Positions 54,905 to 63,859 of a stretch of 64,000 nt of DNA are shown here, in pieces. The notes under the pieces were generated by a model. The model searched no databases. It saw only the letters and a program-made list of their open reading frames with translations, and was not told the DNA's origin. Position numbers and translations under genes: made by a program. Location of the stretch: NCBI RefSeq assembly GCF_013327855.1, contig NZ_JABUMX010000008.1:1-64000 (forward strand), read 5' to 3'. Position 1 is the first letter of the stretch. Each line of letters opens with the position of its first letter. Source of the stretch: Phyllobacterium pellucidum. GTDB taxonomy: Bacteria > Pseudomonadota > Alphaproteobacteria > Rhizobiales > Rhizobiaceae.

Positions 54905-57900
54905 ACTTCTCAGAAATCTTCATTCGCCGTCCGGTCCTTTCGACGGTCGTTGCTCTGATGATCATTCTGCTCGGCGCGCAGGGGCTCGTGAACCTTTCGG
55001 TTCGCGAATATCCGAAGGTCGAGGAAACGGTTATCACGATCAAAACCGCCTATGCGGGTGCCAGTGCCGACCTTATGCAGGGCTTCATTTCAGCGCCTAT
55101 CGCCAAGGCCGTGACCACGACGGAAAACATCGACTACGTAACGTCCTCGTCGGGTCCGTCATCGAGTACGGTAACCGTTCAGATGAAACTCGGCGCCGAT
55201 CCCGACGCCGCGCTTACCGAAGTTATCTCGAAGGTCAACCAGGTGCGCGGTGATTTGCCGGCCGAGGCTGACGACCCGGTCATCACCAAGGGCACGGGCC
55301 AGGACTTCGCGACAATGTACCTCGCAGTACAGAATCCGAACATGACCAGCGAGCAGATCACCGAATATCTGGAGCGCGTTATCCAGCCGCGCATGTCGAC
55401 GATTCAGGGCGTGGCCGATGCGCAGATTCTCGGCGGCCAGGTGTTCTCGATGCGCGTCTGGATCGACCCGATCAAGCTCGCGGCTCGCAAGACGACGGCA
55501 TCGGAAGTGCTGACGGCGATCAACCAGTCGAACTTCCTGTCGGCGCCGGGCAAGGTCGAAAACCTCTATACGGCCTCACCAATCACGTTGAAGACGACGT
55601 TGCAGACGCCGGAAGCCTTCGGCGCAATGCCGATCAAATCCGACGGCGACAATATTGTGCGCCTCAGGGATGTGGCGCGCATCGAGCTTGGTGCCGTCAA
55701 CAAGGATACGATTGTGACCTTCAACGGGTCCAGCGGCACCTTCCTTGGCGTCTTCCCGACTCCCGCTGCAAATCCGATCGATATGACGGCGGCGGTCCGT
55801 GCCGAACTGCCGTCGATCCAGGCAACCCTGCCTGATGGGATGTCGATCGTCCTCCTCTACGACGCGACGGAACAGATCAGTTCATCGATCCACGAGGTGT
55901 TCAAGACCATCGGCGAGGCGGTTCTTATCGTCGTCCTGGTGATCCTCCTGTTCCTCGGCTCGTTCAGGTCGGTCATCATCCCGGTCGTCACCATTCCGAT
56001 CTCGCTTGTGGGCGTGTGCTTCTTCCTGTTCATCCTAGGCTATTCCATCAACCTTCTGTCACTGCTCGCAATGGTTCTCGCGATCGGCCTCGTCGTCGAT
56101 GACGCGATCGTGGTGCTGGAGAATATCCACCGCCACATCGAGGAGGGGCTCCGGCCGGTCGATGCCGCACTGAAGGGCATGAAGGAAATCACGGGTCCGA
56201 TCGTCGCCATGACCATCACACTCGCCGCGGTGTTTGCGCCGCTCGGCTTTACCGGTGGTTTGACGGGTGCGCTTTTCCGCGAGTTCGCTTTCACGCTCGC
56301 GGGTGCCGTTATCATCTCTGGCGTTGCGGCCTTGACCGTTTCGCCAATGATGTGCGCGCTTCTGTTGAAGCCTGGCAATCACAGCCGTTTCCAACGGATT
56401 GTCGACAACACTTTCGGTTGGCTGGAGCGCGCCTATGAACGCCGCGTGGCCGGGTCGCTGAATTTCCGTTTCCTGACGCTGTTCATCGTCATCGCACTGG
56501 TCTCGCTGACCGGCTTCCTCTTTACCAAGACCTCATCGGAACTTGCTCCCGAAGAGGATTCCGGCGCCCTGTTTGCGATCGTCAACGCACCACAATATGC
56601 GACTTCGGACTACACCAAGCTCTATGCGGATCAGATCGACGCGCTGACCAAGGACCTGCCGGAACTCAAGGCCCGGTTCAACATCCTCGGTCTCGGCACG
56701 ACGAATTCGGCCTTCGCTATCTGGGTGTTCAAGGACTGGACCCAGCGCGAAAAGTCGCAAAAGCAGCTTCAGCAGGAACTGCAGGGGATGATCAGCCCAA
56801 TTGCAGGTGCCGAAGCCTTCATCTTCGCGCCGCCGACATTGCCCGGTACGGGCGGCGGTCTGCCGATTTCGGTCGTCATTCAGTCTACGGGACCGGCCGA
56901 CAAGGTCTACGAGGTGGCCGAGGAGATCAAGAAGCAGGCACAGGCGTCGGGTCAGTTCATCATTGTCCAGAACTCGCTGTCGTTCAATGCGCCGCAGGTG
57001 ACAGTCACGATCGATCGCGACCGTGCTTCGGCCCTTGGCGTTCCCGTCAGCGATATCGGCCAGACGCTCGGCCTGCTCGTCGGCGGCGGCAAGATCTCGA
57101 AGTTTGACCGCGATTCCAACAGCTATGACATTATTCCTCAAGTGCCGCAGGATTACCGGGCCAATCCGGAAAGCCTCGGACAGTACTTCGTCAAGAGCGC
57201 GTCGGGCGAAATGGTGCCGTTGTCTGCGGTGATCAAGATCACCGAGAATGCGTCACCGGCGGCGATCGAACAGTTCAACCAGCTGAATTCGGCGACGATT
57301 TCCGCGCTGCCGATGCCTGGCGTCACGACAGGTCAGGGATTGCAGACGATCATCGATACGGCTCGCCCGTTGATGCCGGATGGGTTCTTCATGGACTATT
57401 CGGGTCAGTCGCGACTCGAGATCGAGCAGGGCAGCACGATCCTGATCGCGTTTGTTCTCGCCGTCGTGGTTATCTATCTCGTCCTTGCGGCGCAGTTCGA
57501 AAGCTTCCGCGACCCGTTCATCATCATGATGTCAGTGCCGTTGTCGATTTTCGGCGCGATCGTCCCGCTCAATCTCGGGCTCGGAACGCTCAACATCTAT
57601 ACGCAGGTCGGGCTGATCACGCTTGTCGGGCTCATAACCAAGCACGGCATTCTCATGGTCGAGTTCGCCAACCAGCAGCGCGAACTGCACGGCATATCGC
57701 GTCATGACGCCATCATCCTTGCGGCGAAGACACGACTTCGTCCCATTCTGATGACGACGGCGGCGATGGCGCTTGGTGTTATTCCGCTGATCACGGCAAC
57801 CGGCGCTGGTGCCGCGGCGCGTTACTCGATCGGTCTCGTGATCTTTTCCGGCATCATCGTCGGAACGATCTTCACGCTCTTCGTCGTGCCGATGTTCTAT

Positions 57901-57978
57901 ACGTTCATCTCGCGCAAGGACGTGGCCGTCGAATCCGAGAAAACGCCGGACGCCCAGCCTGAATTCGGCCGGGCCTGA
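54901..57978 (+). CDS. RND multidrug efflux permease (HAE1 family)
   Basis: A 1025-residue proton-driven exporter with 12 membrane helices and two large periplasmic loops. N-terminal FIRRPVLSTVVALMIILLGAQGL, the paired aspartates in GLVVDDAIVVLENIHRHIEEG (helix 4, about residue 398) and the second-half GLITKHGILMVEFANQ are typical. It resembles MexK-like pumps more than AcrB by context (adjacent TetR, no outer-membrane gene). Substrates cannot be inferred. Confidence 0.94.
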   Translation: MNFSEIFIRRPVLSTVVALMIILLGAQGLVNLSVREYPKVEETVITIKTAYAGASADLMQGFISAPIAKAVTTTENIDYVTSSSGPSSSTVTVQMKLGADPDAALTEVISKVNQVRGDLPAEADDPVITKGTGQDFATMYLAVQNPNMTSEQITEYLERVIQPRMSTIQGVADAQILGGQVFSMRVWIDPIKLAARKTTASEVLTAINQSNFLSAPGKVENLYTASPITLKTTLQTPEAFGAMPIKSDGDNIVRLRDVARIELGAVNKDTIVTFNGSSGTFLGVFPTPAANPIDMTAAVRAELPSIQATLPDGMSIVLLYDATEQISSSIHEVFKTIGEAVLIVVLVILLFLGSFRSVIIPVVTIPISLVGVCFFLFILGYSINLLSLLAMVLAIGLVVDDAIVVLENIHRHIEEGLRPVDAALKGMKEITGPIVAMTITLAAVFAPLGFTGGLTGALFREFAFTLAGAVIISGVAALTVSPMMCALLLKPGNHSRFQRIVDNTFGWLERAYERRVAGSLNFRFLTLFIVIALVSLTGFLFTKTSSELAPEEDSGALFAIVNAPQYATSDYTKLYADQIDALTKDLPELKARFNILGLGTTNSAFAIWVFKDWTQREKSQKQLQQELQGMISPIAGAEAFIFAPPTLPGTGGGLPISVVIQSTGPADKVYEVAEEIKKQAQASGQFIIVQNSLSFNAPQVTVTIDRDRASALGVPVSDIGQTLGLLVGGGKISKFDRDSNSYDIIPQVPQDYRANPESLGQYFVKSASGEMVPLSAVIKITENASPAAIEQFNQLNSATISALPMPGVTTGQGLQTIIDTARPLMPDGFFMDYSGQSRLEIEQGSTILIAFVLAVVVIYLVLAAQFESFRDPFIIMMSVPLSIFGAIVPLNLGLGTLNIYTQVGLITLVGLITKHGILMVEFANQQRELHGISRHDAIILAAKTRLRPILMTTAAMALGVIPLITATGAGAAARYSIGLVIFSGIIVGTIFTLFVVPMFYTFISRKDVAVESEKTPDAQPEFGRA

Positions 57979-58003
57979 CGAACTTACACTTGGAAATAAA
58001 GAG

Positions 58004-58034
58004 GCCCCCGAACGGTAGCGTTCGGGGGCTTTTT
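58004..58034 (+). terminator. Terminator of the RND operon
   Basis: An 11-bp stem (GCCCCCGAACG with CGTTCGGGGGC, GTAG loop) followed by TTTTT, 26 bases after the pump gene stop. Confidence 0.92.
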
Positions 58035-58050
58035 CTTTTGATCGCTTCGA

Positions 58051-58305
58051 TCAGGCGCGTTTGAAGGCGCGCAATATGACGAGAAGGATGATTGCGCCGA
58101 TGGCGGCTGCGATGATGGCGCCGAGAATGCCGCCGCCAATGGAAATGTGGAGGGCGGGAAACAGGTAGCCGGCAATAAGGGCGCCGATAACGCCGACGAC
58201 AAGGTCGCCAACGAGGCCGAAGCCGCCGCCCCGGACAAGCTGGCTCGCGAGCCAGCCAGCAATCAAGCCCACCAGAAGAAAGATAAGAAGACTTTCTGCA
58301 CCCAT
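58051..58305 (-). CDS. GlsB/YeaQ/YmgE family small membrane protein
   Basis: An 84-residue protein with three membrane helices. IFLLVGLIAGWLASQLVRGGGFGLVGDLVVGVIGALIAGYL is the family core (transglycosylase-associated, a misnomer). Members are commonly stress-induced; function is unknown. It is a lone minus-strand gene ending close to the terminator of the pump operon. Confidence 0.9.
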   Translation of the reverse strand: MGAESLLIFLLVGLIAGWLASQLVRGGGFGLVGDLVVGVIGALIAGYLFPALHISIGGGILGAIIAAAIGAIILLVILRAFKRA

Positions 58306-58463
58306 CTTGGAATCTCCATGAACCGGTTTCGTTGTGATGGTTCGCCAGCCCCTGGATGCTTCAGTCCATGCTTGGCAGGAGAATCACCTGCCCGATGCTA
58401 CGACGGCAATCGATCTTTGCACAACGAATCTTGCCAACGTGGTAACTGGCACCAGCGGCACGC

Positions 58464-58497
58464 AAAAATACCGGCCGCGGACTGCCACGGCCGGTAT
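58464..58497 (-). terminator. Terminator of the small Lys/His-rich secreted protein gene
   Basis: ATACCGGCCG and CGGCCGGTAT form a perfect 10-bp stem; on the minus strand a TTTTT run follows. It lies 22 bases beyond the stop of the gene at 58520-58732. Confidence 0.85.
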
Positions 58498-58519
58498 GTT
58501 ATCAAATTTGCAAGCCTTC

Positions 58520-58732
58520 TTACTGAACGGTCGTTGCAGCCGGCTTGGCAGGTACCTTCTTCGTGGTGGTCTTGTGAACCTTCTTCACGTGATGCTTTGG
58601 CATGACCTTCTGCGTGGAGGTCGAGGCGGTTGTGCTGGCTGCGGCGGCTGCATAAGCGCCAGAGCTGAGGACGGGAGCCGAGACGGCGAGGGCGACAGCG
58701 AGACCGAGAGCAGTGTAGAGGGACTTTTTCAT
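58520..58732 (-). CDS. Small secreted Ala/Lys/His-rich protein
   Basis: A 70-residue protein with a signal peptide (about residues 1-28, ending SSGAYA) and a mature part rich in Ala, Thr, Lys and His (KHHVKKVHKTTTKKVPAKPA). Similar short basic exported proteins are frequent in rhizobia but have no known role. AAGGAAAC precedes the ATG, and a strong terminator follows, so it is a monocistronic gene. Confidence 0.75.
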   Translation of the reverse strand: MKKSLYTALGLAVALAVSAPVLSSGAYAAAAASTTASTSTQKVMPKHHVKKVHKTTTKKVPAKPAATTVQ

Positions 58733-58771
58733 GGCATCAGTTTCCTTTTGAAGCGGGCTTCGTGGATGCGG

Positions 58772-59074
58772 TCAATCATCGACCGGCCGCACCCCAAGCA
58801 GCTTCAACGCCTGGGCGTAATCTCTAATTCCCTGCGCCTGCTTGTTGCTCGCGCAGAAATTAGCCGCCTGCTTTTGAAGTGCTTTCGCCTTGGCCGCCCG
58901 TTTGGCCTCGGCATGTTCGGTGAGTGCGTGTTGAGTCTGTAGCTGAAGTTTGCCGCACAACTCTGTGCGGGTAAGCGTCTCGTCGGCGTTCGACTGTCCG
59001 GCCGAGGCGGAGAGGACGATCCCCCCGGCGAGGATGGCGGTCGAAATGGCAGTGAAGGAGTTGAAGAAAGCCAT
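58772..59074 (-). CDS. Small secreted protein of unknown function
   Basis: A 100-residue protein starting MAFFNSFTAISTAILAGGIVLSASAGQ, a clear signal peptide cut near residue 26. The mature part is helical and charged (AKRAAKAKALQKQAANFCASNKQAQG) with two cysteines that could pair. The frame is open further upstream, but the ATG at 59074 fits the signal peptide. It lies divergent to a response regulator gene and may belong to its regulon. Confidence 0.65.
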   Translation of the reverse strand: MAFFNSFTAISTAILAGGIVLSASAGQSNADETLTRTELCGKLQLQTQHALTEHAEAKRAAKAKALQKQAANFCASNKQAQGIRDYAQALKLLGVRPVDD

Positions 59075-59170
59075 TGCGGTGTACCAGCATCCATTCTGCA
59101 AACAGTTGAAACCGACGCACCCTTTATCGGGCAGCACTGTTGCCCCGTTTTTTCTCCTTCGTGGTGTTTT

Positions 59171-59188
59171 GTTTCTGGAATGTTTCTG
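59171..59188. promoter_or_regulatory. Candidate response-regulator binding site (direct repeat)
   Basis: GTTTCTG occurs twice, starting 11 bases apart (59171 and 59182), between a divergent small secreted protein gene and an OmpR-family regulator. OmpR-type regulators usually bind such tandem half-sites. Binding is inferred from spacing only. Confidence 0.35.
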
Positions 59189-59283
59189 AAGCCACAATCC
59201 CGAAAATTTGCGTGGCTTTTCGGCCGCAACCGCGCGTAAGACTCGAAGTGCAATGTCAGGTGGGAAGGACTTTGGGAAAAGAT

Positions 59284-60000
59284 ATGAAATCCGAGCCGCA
59301 CATACTGATTGTCGATGATGACGATGCGATCCGCGATCTCCTGCATGAGTTCCTCAAGAAGCGCGGCATGCAGGTCTCGGTCGCTCGTGACGGCGAGGAA
59401 ATGCAGGCGGTCATGGCGCGCAGTCCCATCGATATCCTTATCCTCGACGTGATGCTGCCCGGCAAAAGCGGTATGGAAATCTGCCGCGAGATCAGGATGC
59501 ATTCGCGTGTGCCGATCATCATGCTGACGGCCATTGCCGAAACCACCGATCGCGTTGTCGGGCTGGAGATGGGTGCCGACGATTATGTCTCCAAGCCATT
59601 CGATCCACGGGAATTGCTGGCGCGGGTGCGGGCGGTGCTGCGCCGACTCGAGACGCCCGGAGCAGACCGCCGCGCGGAACCCAAGATTTACAAGTTCGCT
59701 GGCTGGAGCATGGATTGTTCGCGCCGGCGCCTCGTTTCGCCAGATGAGGTGAGGGTGGAACTTACGACAGGCGAGTTCAATCTGCTTGAGGCGCTGGTGA
59801 AGAGTTCGCAGCGCATGCTCAGCCGCGATCAGTTGCAGGAACTGGCCGGAAGCAGCACCGCCTATGGCTATGATCGCAGCGTCGACATTCTCATCAGCCG
59901 GCTAAGGCGCAAGATGGAAGACGATTCGCGATCCCCAAAGCTGATCTTGACGATCCGGGGCGGCGGTTATCAATTCGTGCCGGAAGTCACTGCCGAATGA
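59284..60000 (+). CDS. OmpR family response regulator
   Basis: A 238-residue regulator: receiver domain (about 1-122) with phospho-acceptor Asp55 (ILILDVMLPG), acidic DDDD at 11-14 and the conserved Lys in YVSKPF; and a winged-helix DNA-binding domain (about 138-235, ending ILTIRGGGYQFVPE). The ATG at 59284 begins MKSEPHILIVDDDD. Its stop overlaps the sensor kinase start by four bases. Confidence 0.95.
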   Translation: MKSEPHILIVDDDDAIRDLLHEFLKKRGMQVSVARDGEEMQAVMARSPIDILILDVMLPGKSGMEICREIRMHSRVPIIMLTAIAETTDRVVGLEMGADDYVSKPFDPRELLARVRAVLRRLETPGADRRAEPKIYKFAGWSMDCSRRRLVSPDEVRVELTTGEFNLLEALVKSSQRMLSRDQLQELAGSSTAYGYDRSVDILISRLRRKMEDDSRSPKLILTIRGGGYQFVPEVTAE

Positions 60001-61406
60001 ACCGCTATCTGCCCCAGTCACTGCCAAGCTGGATATTGCTTGTCCTGATAGCCGGGCTTTTGACGTCGCAAGTCGCAACCCTTTCTATCGTCGCGCGCGA
60101 CCGGGCCGAAAATACCGAAATCCTTGAGTTTTTCCGACTGAACGAACGGGCTCATACGCTGGCTAAAGTGTTTTCCGCAGTGCCGGGGGCGCAGCGCAAG
60201 CAGCTTGTCACCGCCTTTTCGAATTCAGCCAATACGATGAGCCTGTCCGCCGAGCCGGTCGTCAAGTCGGCCATTGCCGCCGACGACAGCCTGGCGGAAC
60301 TTGAAGACGTTCTTGTCGCGCAGCTCCAGGAATTCGGCGTGACCGATGCCCGCATCGGCCGTGTGCTCGCACAGGTTCCGACTGGACAACTTGCCAATAC
60401 CAACGCGCCGGACGATCCCGACGCCGGCCTTATCGAGCGTCAACTCTCGGATATTGCCGAGGACTTGAGCCAGAGCGATGGCCTCGCCGCATCGATACGT
60501 TTCAACGATGGTCAATGGCTGAACTTCGTCACGCCCATTACGCCGCCCCATCCGATATTTTCGGGTCAGTCATTGCCGCTCTTCGGCGGCGTTGCCGCGG
60601 CGGTCATCGGCATGTCGATATGGGCGACGCGGCGGCTCACTGCACCCTACCGTGCCCTTGAGCGGGCCGTGAAGCGCATTGGCGAGGATGTGAAGGCGCC
60701 GCCGCTGCCGGTGATCGGCAGCAGCGAATACAAATCAGCGGCGAGGGCGGTCAACACCATGCAGGCCCAGTTGCGCGCCTACGTGGCGGACCGCGAGCAG
60801 CTTGCGGCGGCGCTTGCCCATGATCTGCGCACGCCCTTGACCCGCATCCGGCTGCGGCTCGAACTGCTGCGTAACGCGCCGGTTCGCCAGCAGATTGCCC
60901 ATGATCTCAATGATATCGAAGGGATAGCCCGGTCGGTCATCGACTTTGCAAGCTATGAGATCGTTGACGAGACGCCCGAAAAAATCGACTTTTGGTCCCT
61001 CGTTGATGCGATTGCCGACAATTATTCGCAAGTCTCGTTCGAAACGTCGGTCTCACGCGCCTTTGTCTGTTCGGGGCGTCCCATGGCGTTGCGCCGATGC
61101 GTGACCAATCTCATCGACAATGCGGTGACCTACGGCAGCAAGGCGCACCTTGATCTAGCGCAGCGGGATGGCGACATCGTCCTCACGATCCGGGATGAAG
61201 GCCCCGGTATCCCGGCGGAGAAACTCGACGAGGTGTTCCAGCCATTTCGCAGGGTCGAGACGTCCCGCAATCGCCAGACAGGCGGATTTGGTCTCGGGCT
61301 GACCATAGCGCGCAATATCGCGCGACGCAGCGGCGGTGACATTACGCTTGCAAATGATCCTGCCGGGGGTCTGCGCGCGGAGTTGCGTATTCCTCGCGCT
61401 GCCTGA
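59997..61406 (+). CDS. Sensor histidine kinase
   Basis: A 469-residue kinase with two membrane helices (about 12-32 and 192-210), a periplasmic sensor of about 155 residues between them, a HAMP domain (about 211-263), phospho-acceptor His275 (ALAHDLRTPLTRI) and an ATPase domain with N (NLIDNAVTYG), G1 (DEGPGIP) and G2 (GGFGLGLTIA) boxes. It partners the upstream response regulator. The signal is unknown; the layout resembles EnvZ-like kinases. Confidence 0.94.
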   Translation: MNRYLPQSLPSWILLVLIAGLLTSQVATLSIVARDRAENTEILEFFRLNERAHTLAKVFSAVPGAQRKQLVTAFSNSANTMSLSAEPVVKSAIAADDSLAELEDVLVAQLQEFGVTDARIGRVLAQVPTGQLANTNAPDDPDAGLIERQLSDIAEDLSQSDGLAASIRFNDGQWLNFVTPITPPHPIFSGQSLPLFGGVAAAVIGMSIWATRRLTAPYRALERAVKRIGEDVKAPPLPVIGSSEYKSAARAVNTMQAQLRAYVADREQLAAALAHDLRTPLTRIRLRLELLRNAPVRQQIAHDLNDIEGIARSVIDFASYEIVDETPEKIDFWSLVDAIADNYSQVSFETSVSRAFVCSGRPMALRRCVTNLIDNAVTYGSKAHLDLAQRDGDIVLTIRDEGPGIPAEKLDEVFQPFRRVETSRNRQTGGFGLGLTIARNIARRSGGDITLANDPAGGLRAELRIPRAA

Positions 61407-61424
61407 AGCGAAGGGGCAAATCCG

Positions 61425-61685
61425 TCAATGCGATGTTATGAAGGCCTTGCGGATCTCGAACAGCGCCTTGGCGATGGCAATGTCGGCTTCCGAGCCTGCA
61501 TTTTCCGCCGTCGTCTCGACGAGTTGTTCTCCAAGTTCGGAGAGCGCGAGGGCGACATCATACTGGTCCCAGCCGGCGCTTAGGGCCTGGCTTACAAGAT
61601 CCTCAAATCCGGCACGGAGCGCTGCCTTGCATTCGGCAGCCTGGCTCAACGGATCGTCGGTTCTTTTGGGCGGCGAAATAGTCAT
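61425..61685 (-). CDS. Hypothetical small acidic protein
   Basis: An 86-residue, mostly helical, acidic protein (ALRAGFEDLVSQALSAGWDQYDVALALSELGEQLVE). No membrane segment, signal or known motif. It converges on the sensor kinase gene with 18 bases between stops. Similar short cytosolic proteins occur in rhizobia, but I recognise no family with confidence. Confidence 0.6.
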   Translation of the reverse strand: MTISPPKRTDDPLSQAAECKAALRAGFEDLVSQALSAGWDQYDVALALSELGEQLVETTAENAGSEADIAIAKALFEIRKAFITSH

Positions 61686-61841
61686 GGCGCTGATAGTAAA
61701 GGCGAACCGGCGACAGGCAATCCGGCAGAAAGTGGTAGGTCCTGTTCGATTGGATTAAGTAGTGCCCGGCAACGCGTAGTCGCCGCAATAAATACACCGC
61801 GTAGGAAAACGGCCGGGGGAGGCGCGCGATTTAGATCGTCA

Positions 61842-63413
61842 CTACTCCCCTTGCACCTTTTCGAGGCTTGATGAGTAGAATGCCCGCGCATCGGCGCTCA
61901 GCGCCTGCCTTGAACCGGTGCGCGTGTAGAACATGTGGCCGCCGCGGTAGAGCTTGAGCTCCACCCTTCCTGCGCTCAGCGTCGCCGGCAGGTGATCTAT
62001 GACGTATTTGTTGATCCCGTAAGGCGTGAGCGCATCGCTGTAGCCGTGGGCCACGAGCAGGCGAAACGACGGGATGACCGACAGAAGTTCGCGTATGTCG
62101 CCTGCCGCGCTTGCCCGCGTGCGGCCGCCGCCGTTCTCGTTCTGGCTCCATTTCCACTTTTCGTTGACGTTGTTGGCAAGCAGATTGTAGGTGAGCTCAG
62201 TCTCGAAGCCGAGTTCGTTGCGGGCGTAGCTTGCGAAGGCTGCGCCATAGGCGCGGGTAAAACCATCGAGAACCGGGTCGCCCCCCTCTTCGGAGTCGGA
62301 TTCAGGATAAGGGTCCGGCGCTGCGAGCGACGCATCATAGCGGCTGACGACTTCGGACGAGGCGCTTTTCGAGTTTTTGACATAGACGTCGGTGAGAAAG
62401 CCGCGGGCGCGCGTCACCACCGCTTCGGGTATGCCGGTCATCTGCGCGATCCGGGCATAGAGGTTTTTTGCGGCATCGCCCGCGGGTTCCGGTCCGGAAA
62501 GGGCGACGAGATAGTCTGTCATCGCAAATTTTTCGGCCTCTGCGACAGCGCCCGGATCGAAGGCGTTCTTGCGCTCAAGCTCGCCGGCGGTAAGGGAGGG
62601 TAATTGCAGCGCCGCCCATAGCGGATAGCGCCGATCGCCGAAGAGGAGATTTCCCTCGATGAGCGGCGACAGCATTACGATGCCTGATACCAGTATGCCC
62701 TGACTGTCCTTCAGCCGCGTCGCGACCTTTGCGGCGCGAAAACCGCCATAGCTTTCGCCAAGCAGGAACTTCGGCGCGGCCATGCGATCGTTCTGCGCAA
62801 CGTAAAGCGCGATCGCCTTGGCCATACTGTCGGCGTCTTCGCCGATCCCGTAGAAGTCCGCAGCGACTTTGTCGTTGCTGGCGCGGCTCCATCCTGTTCC
62901 CACCGGATCGATCAGGACGAGATCGGTGAAGGCGAGCCAACTGTCCGGATTGTCGGTAAGAGCCGGACTGGTGCCGCCTTCGCCATGCGGCCCGAACTCC
63001 AGAATGCGCGGTCCTACCAATCCAAGGTGAAGGTAGGCGGAAGCTGCGCCCGGTCCGCCGTTGAAGGCAAAGGTGATTGGCCGGCCGGGCGTGCGGTCGC
63101 GCGCGGCATAGGCGGTGTAGAACATCTTCGCCATCGGCTTGCCATCCTGCCCATAAAGGACCAGCGTACCCGCGGTCGCCGTATAGGGCAGGTCGCCGGC
63201 AGCGGTCTTCAGCACGTGCTCGGTTACCGAATTTGCCGGAAGCAGGCCGAGGATGCCTGAACCGGCCGCGGCAGCGCCTGCCTCGGGGCCTGCATCGGCG
63301 GCGCTGGGATTATCGGTCTGGCTGCCATGGGGCGCATGGTCCTGCGGGGCAGCGGGCGTTGCCAGAAACATCGACGCAAGTGCTAGGCACAAAAGAAAAC
63401 GTTGGAGATACAA
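61842..63413 (-). CDS. S10 family serine carboxypeptidase-like peptidase
   Basis: A 523-residue exported peptidase of the alpha/beta-hydrolase fold. A signal peptide ends near ATPAAPQ. ITFAFNGGPGAASAYLHLG forms the oxyanion region, LLGESYGGFRAAKVA holds the nucleophilic serine, GYSDALTPY the aspartate and RGGHMFYTR the histidine. A TTG at 63413 with AAAGGA nine bases upstream is the best start, since no ATG fits before the signal peptide; the longer open frame upstream has no signal. Substrate unknown. Confidence 0.85.
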   Translation of the reverse strand: MYLQRFLLCLALASMFLATPAAPQDHAPHGSQTDNPSAADAGPEAGAAAAGSGILGLLPANSVTEHVLKTAAGDLPYTATAGTLVLYGQDGKPMAKMFYTAYAARDRTPGRPITFAFNGGPGAASAYLHLGLVGPRILEFGPHGEGGTSPALTDNPDSWLAFTDLVLIDPVGTGWSRASNDKVAADFYGIGEDADSMAKAIALYVAQNDRMAAPKFLLGESYGGFRAAKVATRLKDSQGILVSGIVMLSPLIEGNLLFGDRRYPLWAALQLPSLTAGELERKNAFDPGAVAEAEKFAMTDYLVALSGPEPAGDAAKNLYARIAQMTGIPEAVVTRARGFLTDVYVKNSKSASSEVVSRYDASLAAPDPYPESDSEEGGDPVLDGFTRAYGAAFASYARNELGFETELTYNLLANNVNEKWKWSQNENGGGRTRASAAGDIRELLSVIPSFRLLVAHGYSDALTPYGINKYVIDHLPATLSAGRVELKLYRGGHMFYTRTGSRQALSADARAFYSSSLEKVQGE

Positions 63414-63516
63414 TGGCTTCGTCCTTTGAAAACAGAAATACAGGGCGAGTGTATTGCTGTTGATCGGCAGGAGGAAACTCAAACTAAATTGATCCCGGCC
63501 AGATGGCGCCAGTTCG

Positions 63517-63756
63517 CTATAGCAAACTTTCGCTGCCGAACTCGCGGCTATATTGCTCCTGGGTGATCTCCTGCACGGTGCAGGCCTTGTATTCAGGTGT
63601 ATCGAGCCCGAAACCCCGGGCGAGGCATTTGCGCTCAACCGCGCCGGCAAGCTGCCCCAACTGCCCATAGGACATTTGCTCCAGTGGTGGCCGGCTCGCG
63701 CAACCGGTGAGAGCGAAGACGCCGAGCAGCGCAAGCATGATAGCGTTGGCTTTCAT
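63517..63756 (-). CDS. Small lipoprotein
   Basis: A 79-residue protein with a lipoprotein signal: MKANAIMLALLGVFALTGC, the lipobox LTGC placing the acylated cysteine at residue 19. The mature part is short and hydrophilic with two further cysteines. It precedes the S10 peptidase gene on the same strand by about 100 bases. No specific family recognised. Confidence 0.75.
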   Translation of the reverse strand: MKANAIMLALLGVFALTGCASRPPLEQMSYGQLGQLAGAVERKCLARGFGLDTPEYKACTVQEITQEQYSREFGSESLL

Positions 63757-63807
63757 GCGGCGAGGGTGGCGAAAAGGGGTGAATGAAGGGTTAAGTTAAT
63801 TTGATGT

Positions 63808-63859
63808 TGGTGAGCGCGCAGGGATTCGAACCCTGGACCTACTGATTAAAAGTCAGCTC
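63808..63859 (-). other. 3' half of a tRNA-Lys(UUU) gene; probable attachment-site scar
   Basis: On the minus strand the sequence has an anticodon stem with loop CTTTTAA (anticodon UUU), variable loop AGGTC, a perfect T arm (CAGGG-TTCGAAT-CCCTG), acceptor strand CGCGCTC, discriminator A and encoded CCA. The 5' acceptor strand (GAGCGCG) and the 5' D stem are absent: upstream sequence at 63860-63890 does not pair. So this is a 3' fragment, as left by integrases that insert in tRNA genes. Confidence 0.8.
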
